Of a DNA stretch of 64,000 bases, positions 55,408 to 64,000 are shown piece by piece. How positions within the stretch are numbered: position 1 is the stretch's first letter; every line of letters begins with the position of its first letter. Under the pieces are notes generated by a model that searched no databases, was not told the DNA's origin, and saw only the letters and a list, made by a program, of their open reading frames with translations. This DNA comes from Haemophilus aegyptius (GTDB lineage Bacteria; Pseudomonadota; Gammaproteobacteria; Enterobacterales; Pasteurellaceae), in NCBI RefSeq assembly GCF_900475885.1, contig NZ_LS483429.1:1736001-1800000 (forward strand), read 5' to 3'. Both the position numbers and the translations under genes were made by a program.

Positions 55408-57678
55408 TTACGCTAATTCCGCACGTAATTTTTTGGTTACATCCACCATCACTTTTAATTGGTCGATGGTTTCTGTCCAACCACGCGTTTTTAAACCGCA
55501 GTCTGGGTTTACCCATAAGCGTTCTTTTGGAATTACATTTAATGCTTTACGTAATAAATGTTCCACTTCCGCCGCCGTTGGTACACGAGGGCTGTGAATA
55601 TCGTAAACACCTGGGCCAATATCATTTGGATATTTGAAATCTGCAAATGCGGTTAATAATTCCATATCTGAACGTGAAGTTTCGATGGTAATCACGTCTG
55701 CATCTAATGCCGCAATGGCAGGTAAGATATCGTTAAACTCGGAATAACACATATGTGTGTGAATTTGCGTATCATCTTGCACGCCCATTGAGCTTAAACG
55801 GAATGCTTCGCCTGCCCATTGTAAGTATGCATCCCAATCTGCACGTTTAAGTGGTAAACCTTCACGAATGGCTGGTTCGTCAATTTGAATGACTTTAATG
55901 CCTGCTGCTTCTAAATCTAACACTTCATCAGATAATGCTACGCCGATTTGTTTACATACGGTTGAACGTGGAATATCGTTACGCACGAATGACCATTGTA
56001 AAATAGTCACAGGGCCTGTGAGCATTCCTTTCATTACACGGTTAGTTAAACTTTGCGCATATTGTGACCAGCGCACTGTCATTGGCTCAGGGCGGGTAAC
56101 ATCACCGTAAATTACTGGTGGTTTTACACAGCGTGAACCGTAGCTTTGTACCCAACCAAATTTAGTGAATGCGAAACCATCTAATAATTCCCCAAAGTAT
56201 TCCACCATGTCGTTACGTTCTGCTTCGCCGTGAACTAACACATCTAAATCTAATTCTTCTTGGCGACGTACTACATATTCGATCTCTTTTTTCATTGCCG
56301 CTTCGTAATCTGCAAGAGATAACTCGCCTTTTTTGAAACTTGCACGTGCGTGACGAATTTCAGTAGTTTGTGGGAATGAACCAATGTTTGTAGTTGGCAG
56401 AAGCGGTAAATTTAACCACGCATTTTGCTTAACGATACGTTCTGCAAATGGCGATTTACGTTGATCCGCACCTTTTGGCAAGTTTGCTAAACGTTCTGCC
56501 ACTTCAGGGCGATGAATTTCTTTTGACGTTGCACGTGCATCTGCTGCCGCTTGGCTTGCATCTAATGCTGCTTGTACAGACGCTCTGCCATTATTTAACG
56601 CTTGTTTTAATACGTTTAATTCTTCTACTTTTTGTAGCGTGAAAGATAACCAGCTGTAAAGTGCGGTATTTTTTTCTTTTAATTGTACTTCCACTTCTAA
56701 ATCAAATGGGGTATGCAATAATGAACAGCTTGGTGCAATCCATAAACGCTCACCTAATTTTGCTTTTAATGGCTCTAATACATCTAACACTTTGTTTAAG
56801 TTTGCACGCCAGATATTACGACCTTCAATCACACCAGCTGATAACACTTTGCTGTAATCTTCAAATGCCGCAAGTTGTTCTGGTGCACGAACTAAATCTA
56901 AATGCAAGCCTGCAACAGGTAAGTCTTTTAATAATTCAGCGTGTTCTGCAACTGAACCAAAATAAGTGGCTAATAATAATTTTGCGTTCACTTTGCTTAA
57001 TTCAGCGTAAACAGATTTATAGGCTTCAACCCATTCTGCTGGTAAATCTAATGCTAATGCAGGTTCATCAATTTGAATCCACTCTGCCCCTTCAGCCACT
57101 AATGCATTTAATATTTCAACATAAACAGGCACTAATTGATTTAATAAATCGAAACGGTTAAATGCTTCGCCTTTTTCTTTACCTAACCATAAGAATGTTA
57201 ATGGGCCAACAATCACAGGTTTGAAGTTTAAGCCTAACGCTTTTGCTTCACGGATTTGGTTTACATAATGTGCCGGATTAGCTTTGAAAGCGGTCGATTT
57301 TTGGAACTCAGGCACAAGATAGTGATAGTTCGTATCAAACCATTTGGTCATTTCAATTGCGAATTGATCTTTGTTACCACGTGCAAGTTGGAAATATTGA
57401 TCAAGGGTTAAATTTTGGCTATCAAAACCAAAACGAGCAGGAATTGCCCCTGTTGCCACTTGTAAATCTAAAATATGATCGTAGAACGTGAAATCGCCCA
57501 CTGCAACGAAATCCGCATTCACCGCTGCTTGATGTTTCCAGTTTTTTTCACGCAACGCTTTCGCTAAATCTAATAAATCTTGCTCTGCTAATTCTTTACG
57601 CCAATAACGTTCTTGTGCAAATTTTAATTCACGTTTTGCCCCTACACGAGGAAAGCCTAAAATATGTGATGTTGTCAT
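55408..57678 (-). CDS. metE: Cobalamin-independent methionine synthase MetE
   Basis: Transfers a methyl group from 5-methyltetrahydropteroyl-glutamate to homocysteine. The ATG at 57678 ([20 protein letters not shown]) is preceded by GGGAG and gives the usual 756 residues; an extension to 57690 is not needed. The C-terminal barrel carries the zinc ligands [12 protein letters not shown] (His and Cys), the glutamate in [13 protein letters not shown] and the Cys of [27 protein letters not shown] opens the catalytic half. Two Met boxes lie upstream. Confidence 0.97.
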   Translation of the reverse strand: MTTSHILGFPRVGAKRELKFAQERYWRKELAEQDLLDLAKALREKNWKHQAAVNADFVAVGDFTFYDHILDLQVATGAIPARFGFDSQNLTLDQYFQLARGNKDQFAIEMTKWFDTNYHYLVPEFQKSTAFKANPAHYVNQIREAKALGLNFKPVIVGPLTFLWLGKEKGEAFNRFDLLNQLVPVYVEILNALVAEGAEWIQIDEPALALDLPAEWVEAYKSVYAELSKVNAKLLLATYFGSVAEHAELLKDLPVAGLHLDLVRAPEQLAAFEDYSKVLSAGVIEGRNIWRANLNKVLDVLEPLKAKLGERLWIAPSCSLLHTPFDLEVEVQLKEKNTALYSWLSFTLQKVEELNVLKQALNNGRASVQAALDASQAAADARATSKEIHRPEVAERLANLPKGADQRKSPFAERIVKQNAWLNLPLLPTTNIGSFPQTTEIRHARASFKKGELSLADYEAAMKKEIEYVVRRQEELDLDVLVHGEAERNDMVEYFGELLDGFAFTKFGWVQSYGSRCVKPPVIYGDVTRPEPMTVRWSQYAQSLTNRVMKGMLTGPVTILQWSFVRNDIPRSTVCKQIGVALSDEVLDLEAAGIKVIQIDEPAIREGLPLKRADWDAYLQWAGEAFRLSSMGVQDDTQIHTHMCYSEFNDILPAIAALDADVITIETSRSDMELLTAFADFKYPNDIGPGVYDIHSPRVPTAAEVEHLLRKALNVIPKERLWVNPDCGLKTRGWTETIDQLKVMVDVTKKLRAELA

Positions 57679-57715
57679 AATAACTCCCAATTTAAAGTAA
57701 TTTTTTTAATCATTT

Positions 57716-57731
57716 AGACGGCTAAACGTCT
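57716..57731. promoter_or_regulatory. Two adjacent Met boxes (MetJ operator) upstream of metE
   Basis: AGACGGCT and AAACGTCT lie side by side, each matching seven of eight bases of the MetJ box AGACGTCT, about 40 bases before the metE ATG. TATATT/TATAGA -10-like sequences are next to it on the minus strand. Confidence 0.75.
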
Positions 57732-57871
57732 ATACCAATATAGAATGCTTGATCTTCATTTATTATGCAAACTTATTATTTTCAGGGTTTACATTAAATA
57801 AATTCATAATCAAGCATTCTTTTATCTATCAAATAACGATGAATCAATTCAGCTAACTTATTTCCTTAAAA

Positions 57872-58948
57872 TTAATCTCGCTTACGACTTAATAACCACC
57901 AAATCATTACAATGAAAAGCAAGCTCGGGATCAGTGCACCAAAAATAGCAGGAATACCGTAAACTACACTCGTTTGTCCTAAAATTTCATTAACGACATA
58001 AAATAAGAATCCTACACAAATCCCAGTAACTATCCTTGCGCCTGCAGTCACACTGCGTAGCGAGCCAAAAATAAAAGATAAGGCTAATAACATCATTACG
58101 CCAACGGATACAGGCTGGAAAATTTTACGCCAAAACGTGAGTTCAAAACGACTCACATCTTGCCCTGTTTCACGCAGAAATGAAATGTAATGATATAAAC
58201 CTGAGATAGATAATGATGTCGGACGCAAAGAAACCGCACCTAATTTATCTGGCGTCAAACTAGTTTCCCAAGTTTCTGATAAATGATTCGTTGTGATGAT
58301 TTCATCTTTCGTAATCGTTGAATGATTAACTTGACGCAATGTCCATTTAGCTTCATCTTCAGAATAACTCGCCTGGTTTGCATGTTTTAATTTTATTAAA
58401 TTATGCTGTTGTTCAAAGGTATAAATATAAATATCGTCTAATTTTGTATCATCCGTCACACGCCTAACAAATACAAAATGATGACCATCTTTCGCCCACA
58501 CACCATTTTTAATTGAAAGTATTGAACCACCAGAAAGAGCCTTAGCGCGCATATCTCGTGCAAATTGTTCTGTTTGTGGAATTCCCCACTCCCCAATAAT
58601 CATTGTAAATACTACTAATGGTAATGCAGTTTTCATTACCGCTATACCTATTTTAAAGCGAGAAAATCCAGCTGATTGCATAATAACAAGTTCACTTCTG
58701 CTAGCAAGATTACCCAGTGCAATTAATGCTCCAAGCAATGCTGCCATAGGAAAGAAAGTTTCAATATCTTTTGGTATAGTTAAACCAGTAAAAATTACCG
58801 CTTGCCAAATATCATAAGTGCCTTTACCTACACTACGAAATTGTTCGACAAATTTAATAATCGCCGACAATCCCACTAAAGTCATTAAAGTAGAAAAAAT
58901 CGCACCAAGAATACTTTTTCCAATATAACGATCAAGGGTATTTATCAT
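57872..58948 (-). CDS. lptG: LPS export permease LptG
   Basis: Inner-membrane permease that with LptF and LptB extracts LOS from the inner membrane. The 358 residues have three N-terminal and three C-terminal helices around a periplasmic beta-jellyroll (about 130-265). Typical segments: [62 protein letters not shown] (coupling-helix region), and the C-terminal [20 protein letters not shown]. Overlaps lptF by four bases. Confidence 0.94.
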   Translation of the reverse strand: MINTLDRYIGKSILGAIFSTLMTLVGLSAIIKFVEQFRSVGKGTYDIWQAVIFTGLTIPKDIETFFPMAALLGALIALGNLASRSELVIMQSAGFSRFKIGIAVMKTALPLVVFTMIIGEWGIPQTEQFARDMRAKALSGGSILSIKNGVWAKDGHHFVFVRRVTDDTKLDDIYIYTFEQQHNLIKLKHANQASYSEDEAKWTLRQVNHSTITKDEIITTNHLSETWETSLTPDKLGAVSLRPTSLSISGLYHYISFLRETGQDVSRFELTFWRKIFQPVSVGVMMLLALSFIFGSLRSVTAGARIVTGICVGFLFYVVNEILGQTSVVYGIPAIFGALIPSLLFIVMIWWLLSRKRD

Positions 58949-60048
58949 TTTGCCGATCCTTTCTTACTGAATAAATAGCGAAATTTATACATTATTTCAC
59001 TGTCCCAGCTATTCAACACCACAGCAAGTAAGAAAAATCCGATATTAACAAGCGGCATTAAGAGTTCAGCCTCTAATTTTCCCGCTGAACCTGCAGATTT
59101 AAAAGAGCTTTGTAACAAGAAATAAATTAAATAGAGTAAAAGTGCGGGTAAAATTTTGGCAAATCTACCTTGTCGAGGATTTACGCGACTTAATGGTACA
59201 GCAATCAATGCCATTAATGGCACTGCCAAAATTAAGGTAATACGCCAATGCAATTCAGCTTTCGCAGAAGAAGAATCTAAATCGATAAGTTGAGACAATG
59301 TTAATTCTGCTACTTCATCATTGGTATTTTCTGCAGATTGATAACCTAAATAGGCGTGATATTCATCAAAATGCGTAATGCGAAAATCTGGCAAAGCGGA
59401 GGTTCCTTCAACCCGTTTTGTATTTTTCAAATTTAAGACTTGATCACCACTTGGCAACGCAATTAATTCCCCTTTTTCAGCTGTTATCACTGAAGGTTTT
59501 GTTTGTTTTTGAGGTGTCATTTGAAATAAATAAACATTGCGGATTTGATTATCTTTAATCTTATCAATAAATAACACAACGTTATTGTTATTAGTAGAAA
59601 TAAACTGACCTGAAGACAGCACGCCAACGGTTGGATTAGCCTTTGCATCTTCCACCATATTCACTTGTTTTTGAATTGCCCAAGGCGAAAGCCATAATGC
59701 GTTATAGGCGGCAATACCTGCCGTTAATAAAGACATAATCAGTGCCACTTTAACCAAAATCCGTTGCCCCACACCGCATGCACGCATCACTGTGATTTCA
59801 CTTTCAGCGTAAAGGCGACCAAAAGTCAGTAAAATCGCAATAAATAAACATAGTGGCAACATCAACTGCGCCATTATCGGCATTCCTAAGCCTAATAAAG
59901 AGAAAACCAAATCAGCTGGCACATTCCCATTTGCCGCCGCACCTAATACACGCACAAACTGCTGACTAAAAAAAATCAATAGCAAAATTAGTAAAATTGC
60001 GATTTGGCTTTTGAAAACTTCTTTTATTAAATATCGAATTAAAATCAT
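58945..60048 (-). CDS. lptF: LPS export permease LptF
   Basis: Partner permease of LptG, 367 residues with the same six-helix plus jellyroll layout. [36 protein letters not shown] at the N-terminus and [27 protein letters not shown] for the LptB-coupling helix are characteristic. Divergent from pepA across a 107-base gap, an arrangement shared with E. coli. Confidence 0.94.
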   Translation of the reverse strand: MILIRYLIKEVFKSQIAILLILLLIFFSQQFVRVLGAAANGNVPADLVFSLLGLGMPIMAQLMLPLCLFIAILLTFGRLYAESEITVMRACGVGQRILVKVALIMSLLTAGIAAYNALWLSPWAIQKQVNMVEDAKANPTVGVLSSGQFISTNNNNVVLFIDKIKDNQIRNVYLFQMTPQKQTKPSVITAEKGELIALPSGDQVLNLKNTKRVEGTSALPDFRITHFDEYHAYLGYQSAENTNDEVAELTLSQLIDLDSSSAKAELHWRITLILAVPLMALIAVPLSRVNPRQGRFAKILPALLLYLIYFLLQSSFKSAGSAGKLEAELLMPLVNIGFFLLAVVLNSWDSEIMYKFRYLFSKKGSAK

Positions 60049-60155
60049 CTTATTTCGTTTGTTTTTCTAAATCTAAAACGGAGGAAAACTGGATAAAATC
60101 GGTCGCATATGATAACTTATTTTAGCTGAATTAAACAGAAATTTAAGGACAACAA

Positions 60156-61631
60156 ATGAAATATCAAGCAAAAAATACCGCACTTTCTCAAGCCACTGAT
60201 TGCATTGTTTTAGGCGTCTATGAAAATAATAAATTTTCAAAAAGTTTTAATGAAATCGATCAATTAACCCAAGGTTATTTAAACGATTTAGTGAAATCAG
60301 GTGAGCTCACTGGCAAATTAGCCCAAACCATTTTACTTCGTGATCTTCAAGGTTTATATGCTAAACGCCTATTAATCGTTGGCTGTGGCAAAAAAGGAGA
60401 ACTCACAGAGCGTCAATATAAACAAATCATCCAAGCTGTATTAAAGACACTAAAAGAAACCAACACGCGTGAAGTCATTTCTTATTTAACTGAAATTGAA
60501 TTAAAAGATCGCGATCTTTATTGGAATATCCGCTTTGCCATTGAAACGATTGAACACACCAATTATCAATTTGATCATTTCAAATCTCAAAAAGCAGAAA
60601 CCTCTGTTTTAGAATCTTTCATCTTCAATACGGATTGTGCTCAAGCACAACAAGCTATTTCTCACGCCAATGCCATTAGCTCAGGCATAAAAGCAGCACG
60701 CAACATCGCAAATATGCCACCAAATATTTGTAATCCAGCTTATCTTGCTGAGCAAGCAAAAAATTTAGCAGAAAATTCTACCGCACTTTCATTGAACGTT
60801 GTGGATGAAGAAGAAATGGCAAAACTTGGAATGAACGCTTATCTTGCCGTCTCAAAAGGCTCTGAAAACCGTGCTTATATGTCTGTTTTAACATTCAATA
60901 ATGCGCCAGATAAAAACGCCAAACCCATTGTACTTGTAGGCAAAGGATTAACCTTTGATGCAGGCGGTATTTCACTTAAACCCGCCGCAGATATGGATGA
61001 AATGAAATATGATATGTGCGGTGCAGCCTCTGTCTTCGGCACAATGAAAGCCATTGCACAGTTGAACTTGCCATTAAACGTTATTGGTGTTTTAGCAGGT
61101 TGTGAAAATCTGCCAGATGGCAATGCTTATCGCCCAGGCGATATTCTTACCACTATGAATGGTTTAACCGTAGAAGTTCTTAATACTGATGCAGAAGGTC
61201 GATTAGTGCTTTGTGATACCCTTACTTATGTTGAGCGTTTTGAACCTGAGCTTGTTATTGATGTTGCAACCTTGACTGGTGCTTGTGTGGTTGCACTAGG
61301 GCAACACAATAGCGGCTTAGTTTCTACAGATAACAATCTTGCCAATGCACTACTCCAAGCCGCAACAGAAACCACTGACAAAGCGTGGCGTTTACCATTA
61401 AGCGAAGAATATCAAGAGCAACTGAAATCGCCTTTCGCCGATCTTGCCAACATTGGCGGTCGCTGGGGTGGTGCAATTACAGCGGGTGCATTTTTGTCTA
61501 ACTTCACGAAAAAATATCGCTGGGCACATTTAGACATCGCAGGCACTGCTTGGTTACAAGGCGCAAATAAAGGTGCAACAGGTCGCCCTGTTTCGCTATT
61601 AACCCAATTTTTAATTAATCAGGTTAAATAA
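60156..61631 (+). CDS. pepA: Leucyl aminopeptidase PepA (M17)
   Basis: Dimetal aminopeptidase, 491 residues. The catalytic domain shows [33 protein letters not shown] (metal-binding Lys and Asp residues) and the family signature [10 protein letters not shown] with the second set of Asp/Glu ligands. [19 protein letters not shown] and [11 protein letters not shown] close the active site. In E. coli PepA also binds DNA in Xer recombination and carAB control; whether that applies here is unknown. The first codons include an uptake signal (ACCGCACTT near 60177). Confidence 0.95.
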   Translation: MKYQAKNTALSQATDCIVLGVYENNKFSKSFNEIDQLTQGYLNDLVKSGELTGKLAQTILLRDLQGLYAKRLLIVGCGKKGELTERQYKQIIQAVLKTLKETNTREVISYLTEIELKDRDLYWNIRFAIETIEHTNYQFDHFKSQKAETSVLESFIFNTDCAQAQQAISHANAISSGIKAARNIANMPPNICNPAYLAEQAKNLAENSTALSLNVVDEEEMAKLGMNAYLAVSKGSENRAYMSVLTFNNAPDKNAKPIVLVGKGLTFDAGGISLKPAADMDEMKYDMCGAASVFGTMKAIAQLNLPLNVIGVLAGCENLPDGNAYRPGDILTTMNGLTVEVLNTDAEGRLVLCDTLTYVERFEPELVIDVATLTGACVVALGQHNSGLVSTDNNLANALLQAATETTDKAWRLPLSEEYQEQLKSPFADLANIGGRWGGAITAGAFLSNFTKKYRWAHLDIAGTAWLQGANKGATGRPVSLLTQFLINQVK

Positions 61632-61666
61632 CCACAAAACTGGCACACGTTGCACCTTTAAATCGA

Positions 61667-63694
61667 TTACTCTGCTAGTTCGGTTTGCTCGTGTGCCATC
61701 AGTTCCTGACCCACATCATCAAGCAAACTTAGATAACGTTCATATTGTTTCAACATATCGGCAATCAATTCATCTTGATCCATATATTGAACATCGTAAC
61801 CGACTCGTCCATCAAAAAAATAAGTGTAAGGCTCGTAAGTAACACTATGCTGAATGTGCGGTAGATTTTCATCGTTAATTAATTGCTCTGACACTTCTCG
61901 CCCAACAGATTTAATACCATACATAAAATCTCGCATTGATTCTTTATGAATTACCAATTCCAAAGCTGGCTCTTCTTGTTCAAATAATGTGTTGATTTCT
62001 ACACTTAAATTATATTTTCCTGTTAATTCTTGACGTAATTCTCGCATAGCGGGTAACGCCGTATTTTTAAGGAAACGTAAAATATCTTTCTCTTGCGTTT
62101 GGTTCATCATTTGCTCTAAATGTGATTTCCATTTATCGCCGCTCCAGAAAATACTAGTTGGATTGACTTTAGTAGAAAAATATTTTTTATCCGCAATTAA
62201 GCCTTTCCATAAACTAAAACACATTACCAACATCAATAAAGCAAAAGGCAAGGCAACAATTAATGTCATTGTTTGCAAATTAGCAAGTCCACCAGATTGC
62301 ATTAGCACAATTGCAACAACTGACATCAAAGTGCCCCACATTATGGCTTGCCACGCAGGCGAAGCTAAACTTTTATCTCGAGATGCAATGTTATTTAACA
62401 CATAAATACCTGAATCCGCTGAAGTGATAAAAAACAATGAAATCACTAATAAGCTCACAAAGCCTGTTATTGTTGGTAAAGGCAGATAATTTAAAAATTT
62501 AAATAATAAAATTTCTGGAGAAGAAATAAATTCGCCAAGCCCGCCCGCAGCAATGCCATCATTTAGCCATACTGCTGTATTACCAAAAACAGTAAACCAT
62601 AAAATACCAAATAAACTTGGAATAACTAATACGCCAAAAATAAATTCACGGATAGTTCGCCCTTTAGAAATACGCGCAATAAATAAACCCACAAACGGAG
62701 CCCAAGAACACCACCAAGCCCAATAAAGCACAGTCCATCCGCTAAACCAGCTAGTATGTTCTTGTTCATAAGCATAGGTTTTAAAACTGAGTTGCACTAA
62801 ATTGCTGAAATAATTACCAATATTGTCGCTAAATGCAGATAAAAGGTATAACGTAGGCCCTGCAATTAAAACAAAGAGAAGTAAACAAAATGCTAAAGTT
62901 AAGTTAATTTCACTTAATATTTTCACGCCTTTTCCAACACCAGAAATGGCAGAAAACACCGCTAAACACATCACCACAACAATAACGCCAACTTGTAAGG
63001 CAAAGCTGTTCTGACTTATCCAACCTATTTGTTCAAGCCCTGCACCAAGCTGTGATGAACCAAAACCTAATGTGGTAATAATCCCAAATAATGTGGCAAG
63101 TAATGCCATAACATCAATCGCATCGCCAATTTTGCCATTAATACGATCTTTTAATAAAGGATAAAAACAAGAGCGCAACGCTAAAGGTAATTTATAACGA
63201 AACCCAAAATAAGCTAATGCTAAAGCAATGGTGCCATATACTGCCCAAGCGTGAATACCCCAGTGGAACAAAGTATGAAGTAAAGCCTCTTGTTGTTTAT
63301 GTTCTGCAGAACCTGCTGTAATGTCAGAAAGATAATGGGTTAATGGTTCTGCTACGCCAAAAAACATCAGCCCAACCCCCATTCCAGCGGCAAATAACAT
63401 CGCAAGCCAAGATAAGAAACTAAATTCAGGTTCTTCTTCATCTTGCCCTAGTTTTATATTGCCAAGACTACTTACTGATAAAATTAATAAAAATCCTAAA
63501 AACACTGAAAAAGTGAGTACATAAAACCAACTAAAATTAGCAAAAATACTACTTTTAGCTTGATTCAATAATGCCTGTGTTTGCTCTGGCGCAATAAAAA
63601 TCATTGCTATCAGTAACAACACAAAAAATAATGTAACGCCAATTACCAAAGGATTAAATGACGTTCGCTTTGTCATAAATTGAGATAAAGACAA
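61667..63694 (-). CDS. betT: BCCT-family transporter, probably choline/betaine (BetT-like)
   Basis: A 675-residue membrane protein with 12 helices in about the first 500 residues and a cytoplasmic C-terminal tail of about 170. The BCCT signature is present: AAGMGVGLMFFGVAEPLTHY near the third helix, HWGIHAWAVYGTIALALAYFGFR, and VLYWAWWCSWAPFVGLFIARISKGRTIREFI in the aromatic box helix. The tail (LRFLKNTALPAMRELRQELTGKY ... YEPYTYFFDGRVGYDVQYMDQDE) is the BetT type. Imports choline, used by H. influenzae for phosphorylcholine decoration of LOS, or betaine; the substrate is inferred. Confidence 0.88.
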   Translation of the reverse strand: MSLSQFMTKRTSFNPLVIGVTLFFVLLLIAMIFIAPEQTQALLNQAKSSIFANFSWFYVLTFSVFLGFLLILSVSSLGNIKLGQDEEEPEFSFLSWLAMLFAAGMGVGLMFFGVAEPLTHYLSDITAGSAEHKQQEALLHTLFHWGIHAWAVYGTIALALAYFGFRYKLPLALRSCFYPLLKDRINGKIGDAIDVMALLATLFGIITTLGFGSSQLGAGLEQIGWISQNSFALQVGVIVVVMCLAVFSAISGVGKGVKILSEINLTLAFCLLLFVLIAGPTLYLLSAFSDNIGNYFSNLVQLSFKTYAYEQEHTSWFSGWTVLYWAWWCSWAPFVGLFIARISKGRTIREFIFGVLVIPSLFGILWFTVFGNTAVWLNDGIAAGGLGEFISSPEILLFKFLNYLPLPTITGFVSLLVISLFFITSADSGIYVLNNIASRDKSLASPAWQAIMWGTLMSVVAIVLMQSGGLANLQTMTLIVALPFALLMLVMCFSLWKGLIADKKYFSTKVNPTSIFWSGDKWKSHLEQMMNQTQEKDILRFLKNTALPAMRELRQELTGKYNLSVEINTLFEQEEPALELVIHKESMRDFMYGIKSVGREVSEQLINDENLPHIQHSVTYEPYTYFFDGRVGYDVQYMDQDELIADMLKQYERYLSLLDDVGQELMAHEQTELAE

Positions 63695-63912
63695 ACTTTT
63701 CCCCTTAACGATTAAATGAATAGATTAAAAATAGATTTAATAAACATTGCCTAGAGGCAAAAATATGTAATGGAACCACTACAAAGGACAGCACATAGAA
63801 GTGCGATTTTGAAGGAAACGTTCAGTAGGAATTGAAGGATTGTTTCCAAAAACTTGTGTATATTAACAAAATACAGTCATTATTTCAAATTAGTGAAAGC
63901 TAAACTAAAAAA

Positions 63913-63943
63913 TGCGGTAAAATTTACAAAATAATTTACCGCA
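63913..63943. terminator. Hairpin upstream of betT, possibly the terminator of a gene beyond the window
   Basis: TGCGGTAAAATT pairs with AATTTACCGCA (one bulge). The 306 bases from 63695 to 64000 otherwise hold the AT-rich betT promoter region and no convincing complete gene. Confidence 0.45.
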
Positions 63944-63953
63944 CAAATATCAT

Positions 63954-64000
63954 TTATTTTAAAGCCATTTCTACAAGGATATTATTGCTTTTAAGCCAAT
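63954..64000 (-). CDS. Possible 3' end of a minus-strand gene entering from beyond the window
   Basis: The last 47 bases read on the minus strand as WLKSNNILVEMALK and a stop at 63954-63956, followed by the hairpin at 63913-63943. Too short to name. A closely similar sequence lies at 22822-22855. Confidence 0.35.
   Translation of the reverse strand, partial: WLKSNNILVEMALK

Overview
The window is chromosomal DNA of Haemophilus influenzae or a very close relative. The 9-base uptake signal AAGTGCGGT (or ACCGCACTT) recurs throughout, often as inverted pairs that form terminators. The DNA is AT-rich, and the gene order (prc-proQ-letAB-moa-rnpB-kdsDC-yccS-yccT-sohB-rnf-nth ... mod ... lsg-metE-lptGF-pepA-betT) is the H. 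influenzae backbone as I know it. Two accessory blocks are set into it, one at about 22.2-29.9 kb and one at about 33.7-48.6 kb. Their content (an extra fimbrial cluster and a giant trimeric autotransporter) would suit a nontypeable or aegyptius-type strain; that is inference.

Backbone left (1-22.2 kb). A partial tail-specific protease gene and proQ are followed by the letA/letB lipid-transport pair. The molybdopterin genes moaA-moaC-moaD-moaE follow on the minus strand, with a probable Moco riboswitch before moaA. Next come rnpB (RNase P RNA, minus strand, clear promoter and terminator), the KDO genes kdsD/kdsC, the membrane protein yccS, a DUF2057 protein, sohB, an OmpA-like lipoprotein, the complete rnfABCDGE electron-transport operon with a tiny membrane ORF between rnfA and rnfB, and nth.

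Accessory block 1 (22.2-29.9 kb). A sodium-dependent neurotransmitter-family transporter gene is reduced to its two ends. Beside it is a complete chaperone-usher fimbrial operon on the minus strand: major pilin, chaperone, usher, two minor pilins, tip adhesin. Its promoter has a 17-base T tract exactly between the candidate -35 and -10 elements, so it is a candidate phase-variable promoter. The modABC molybdate transporter and the divergent modE regulator separate this block from the next.

Accessory block 2 (33.7-48.6 kb). A 2398-residue trimeric autotransporter has an ESPR signal, a YadA-type head, about 190 serine-triplet heptads, a second head and a YadA anchor. A 13-G tract lies between the ESPR and the hydrophobic signal core; loss or gain of one G gives a stop within seven codons. 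Directly downstream on the same strand are four glycosyltransferase-like genes (two DUF2827 paralogues around a GT4 enzyme, then a GT-A-like enzyme). Convergent to them are a GT25-like/GT2 fusion and an acyltransferase. I propose that this block is a phase-variable, serine-rich, O-glycosylated trimeric adhesin with its own cytoplasmic glycosylation genes, an analogue in a Gram-negative of serine-rich-repeat adhesin loci. This is the most interesting system in the window.

Backbone right (48.6-64 kb). This holds the lipooligosaccharide operon lsgA-F, an ElyC-like DUF218 protein, metE with two adjacent Met boxes, lptG/lptF, pepA and a BCCT choline/betaine-type transporter. The last bases may be the 3' end of another minus-strand gene.
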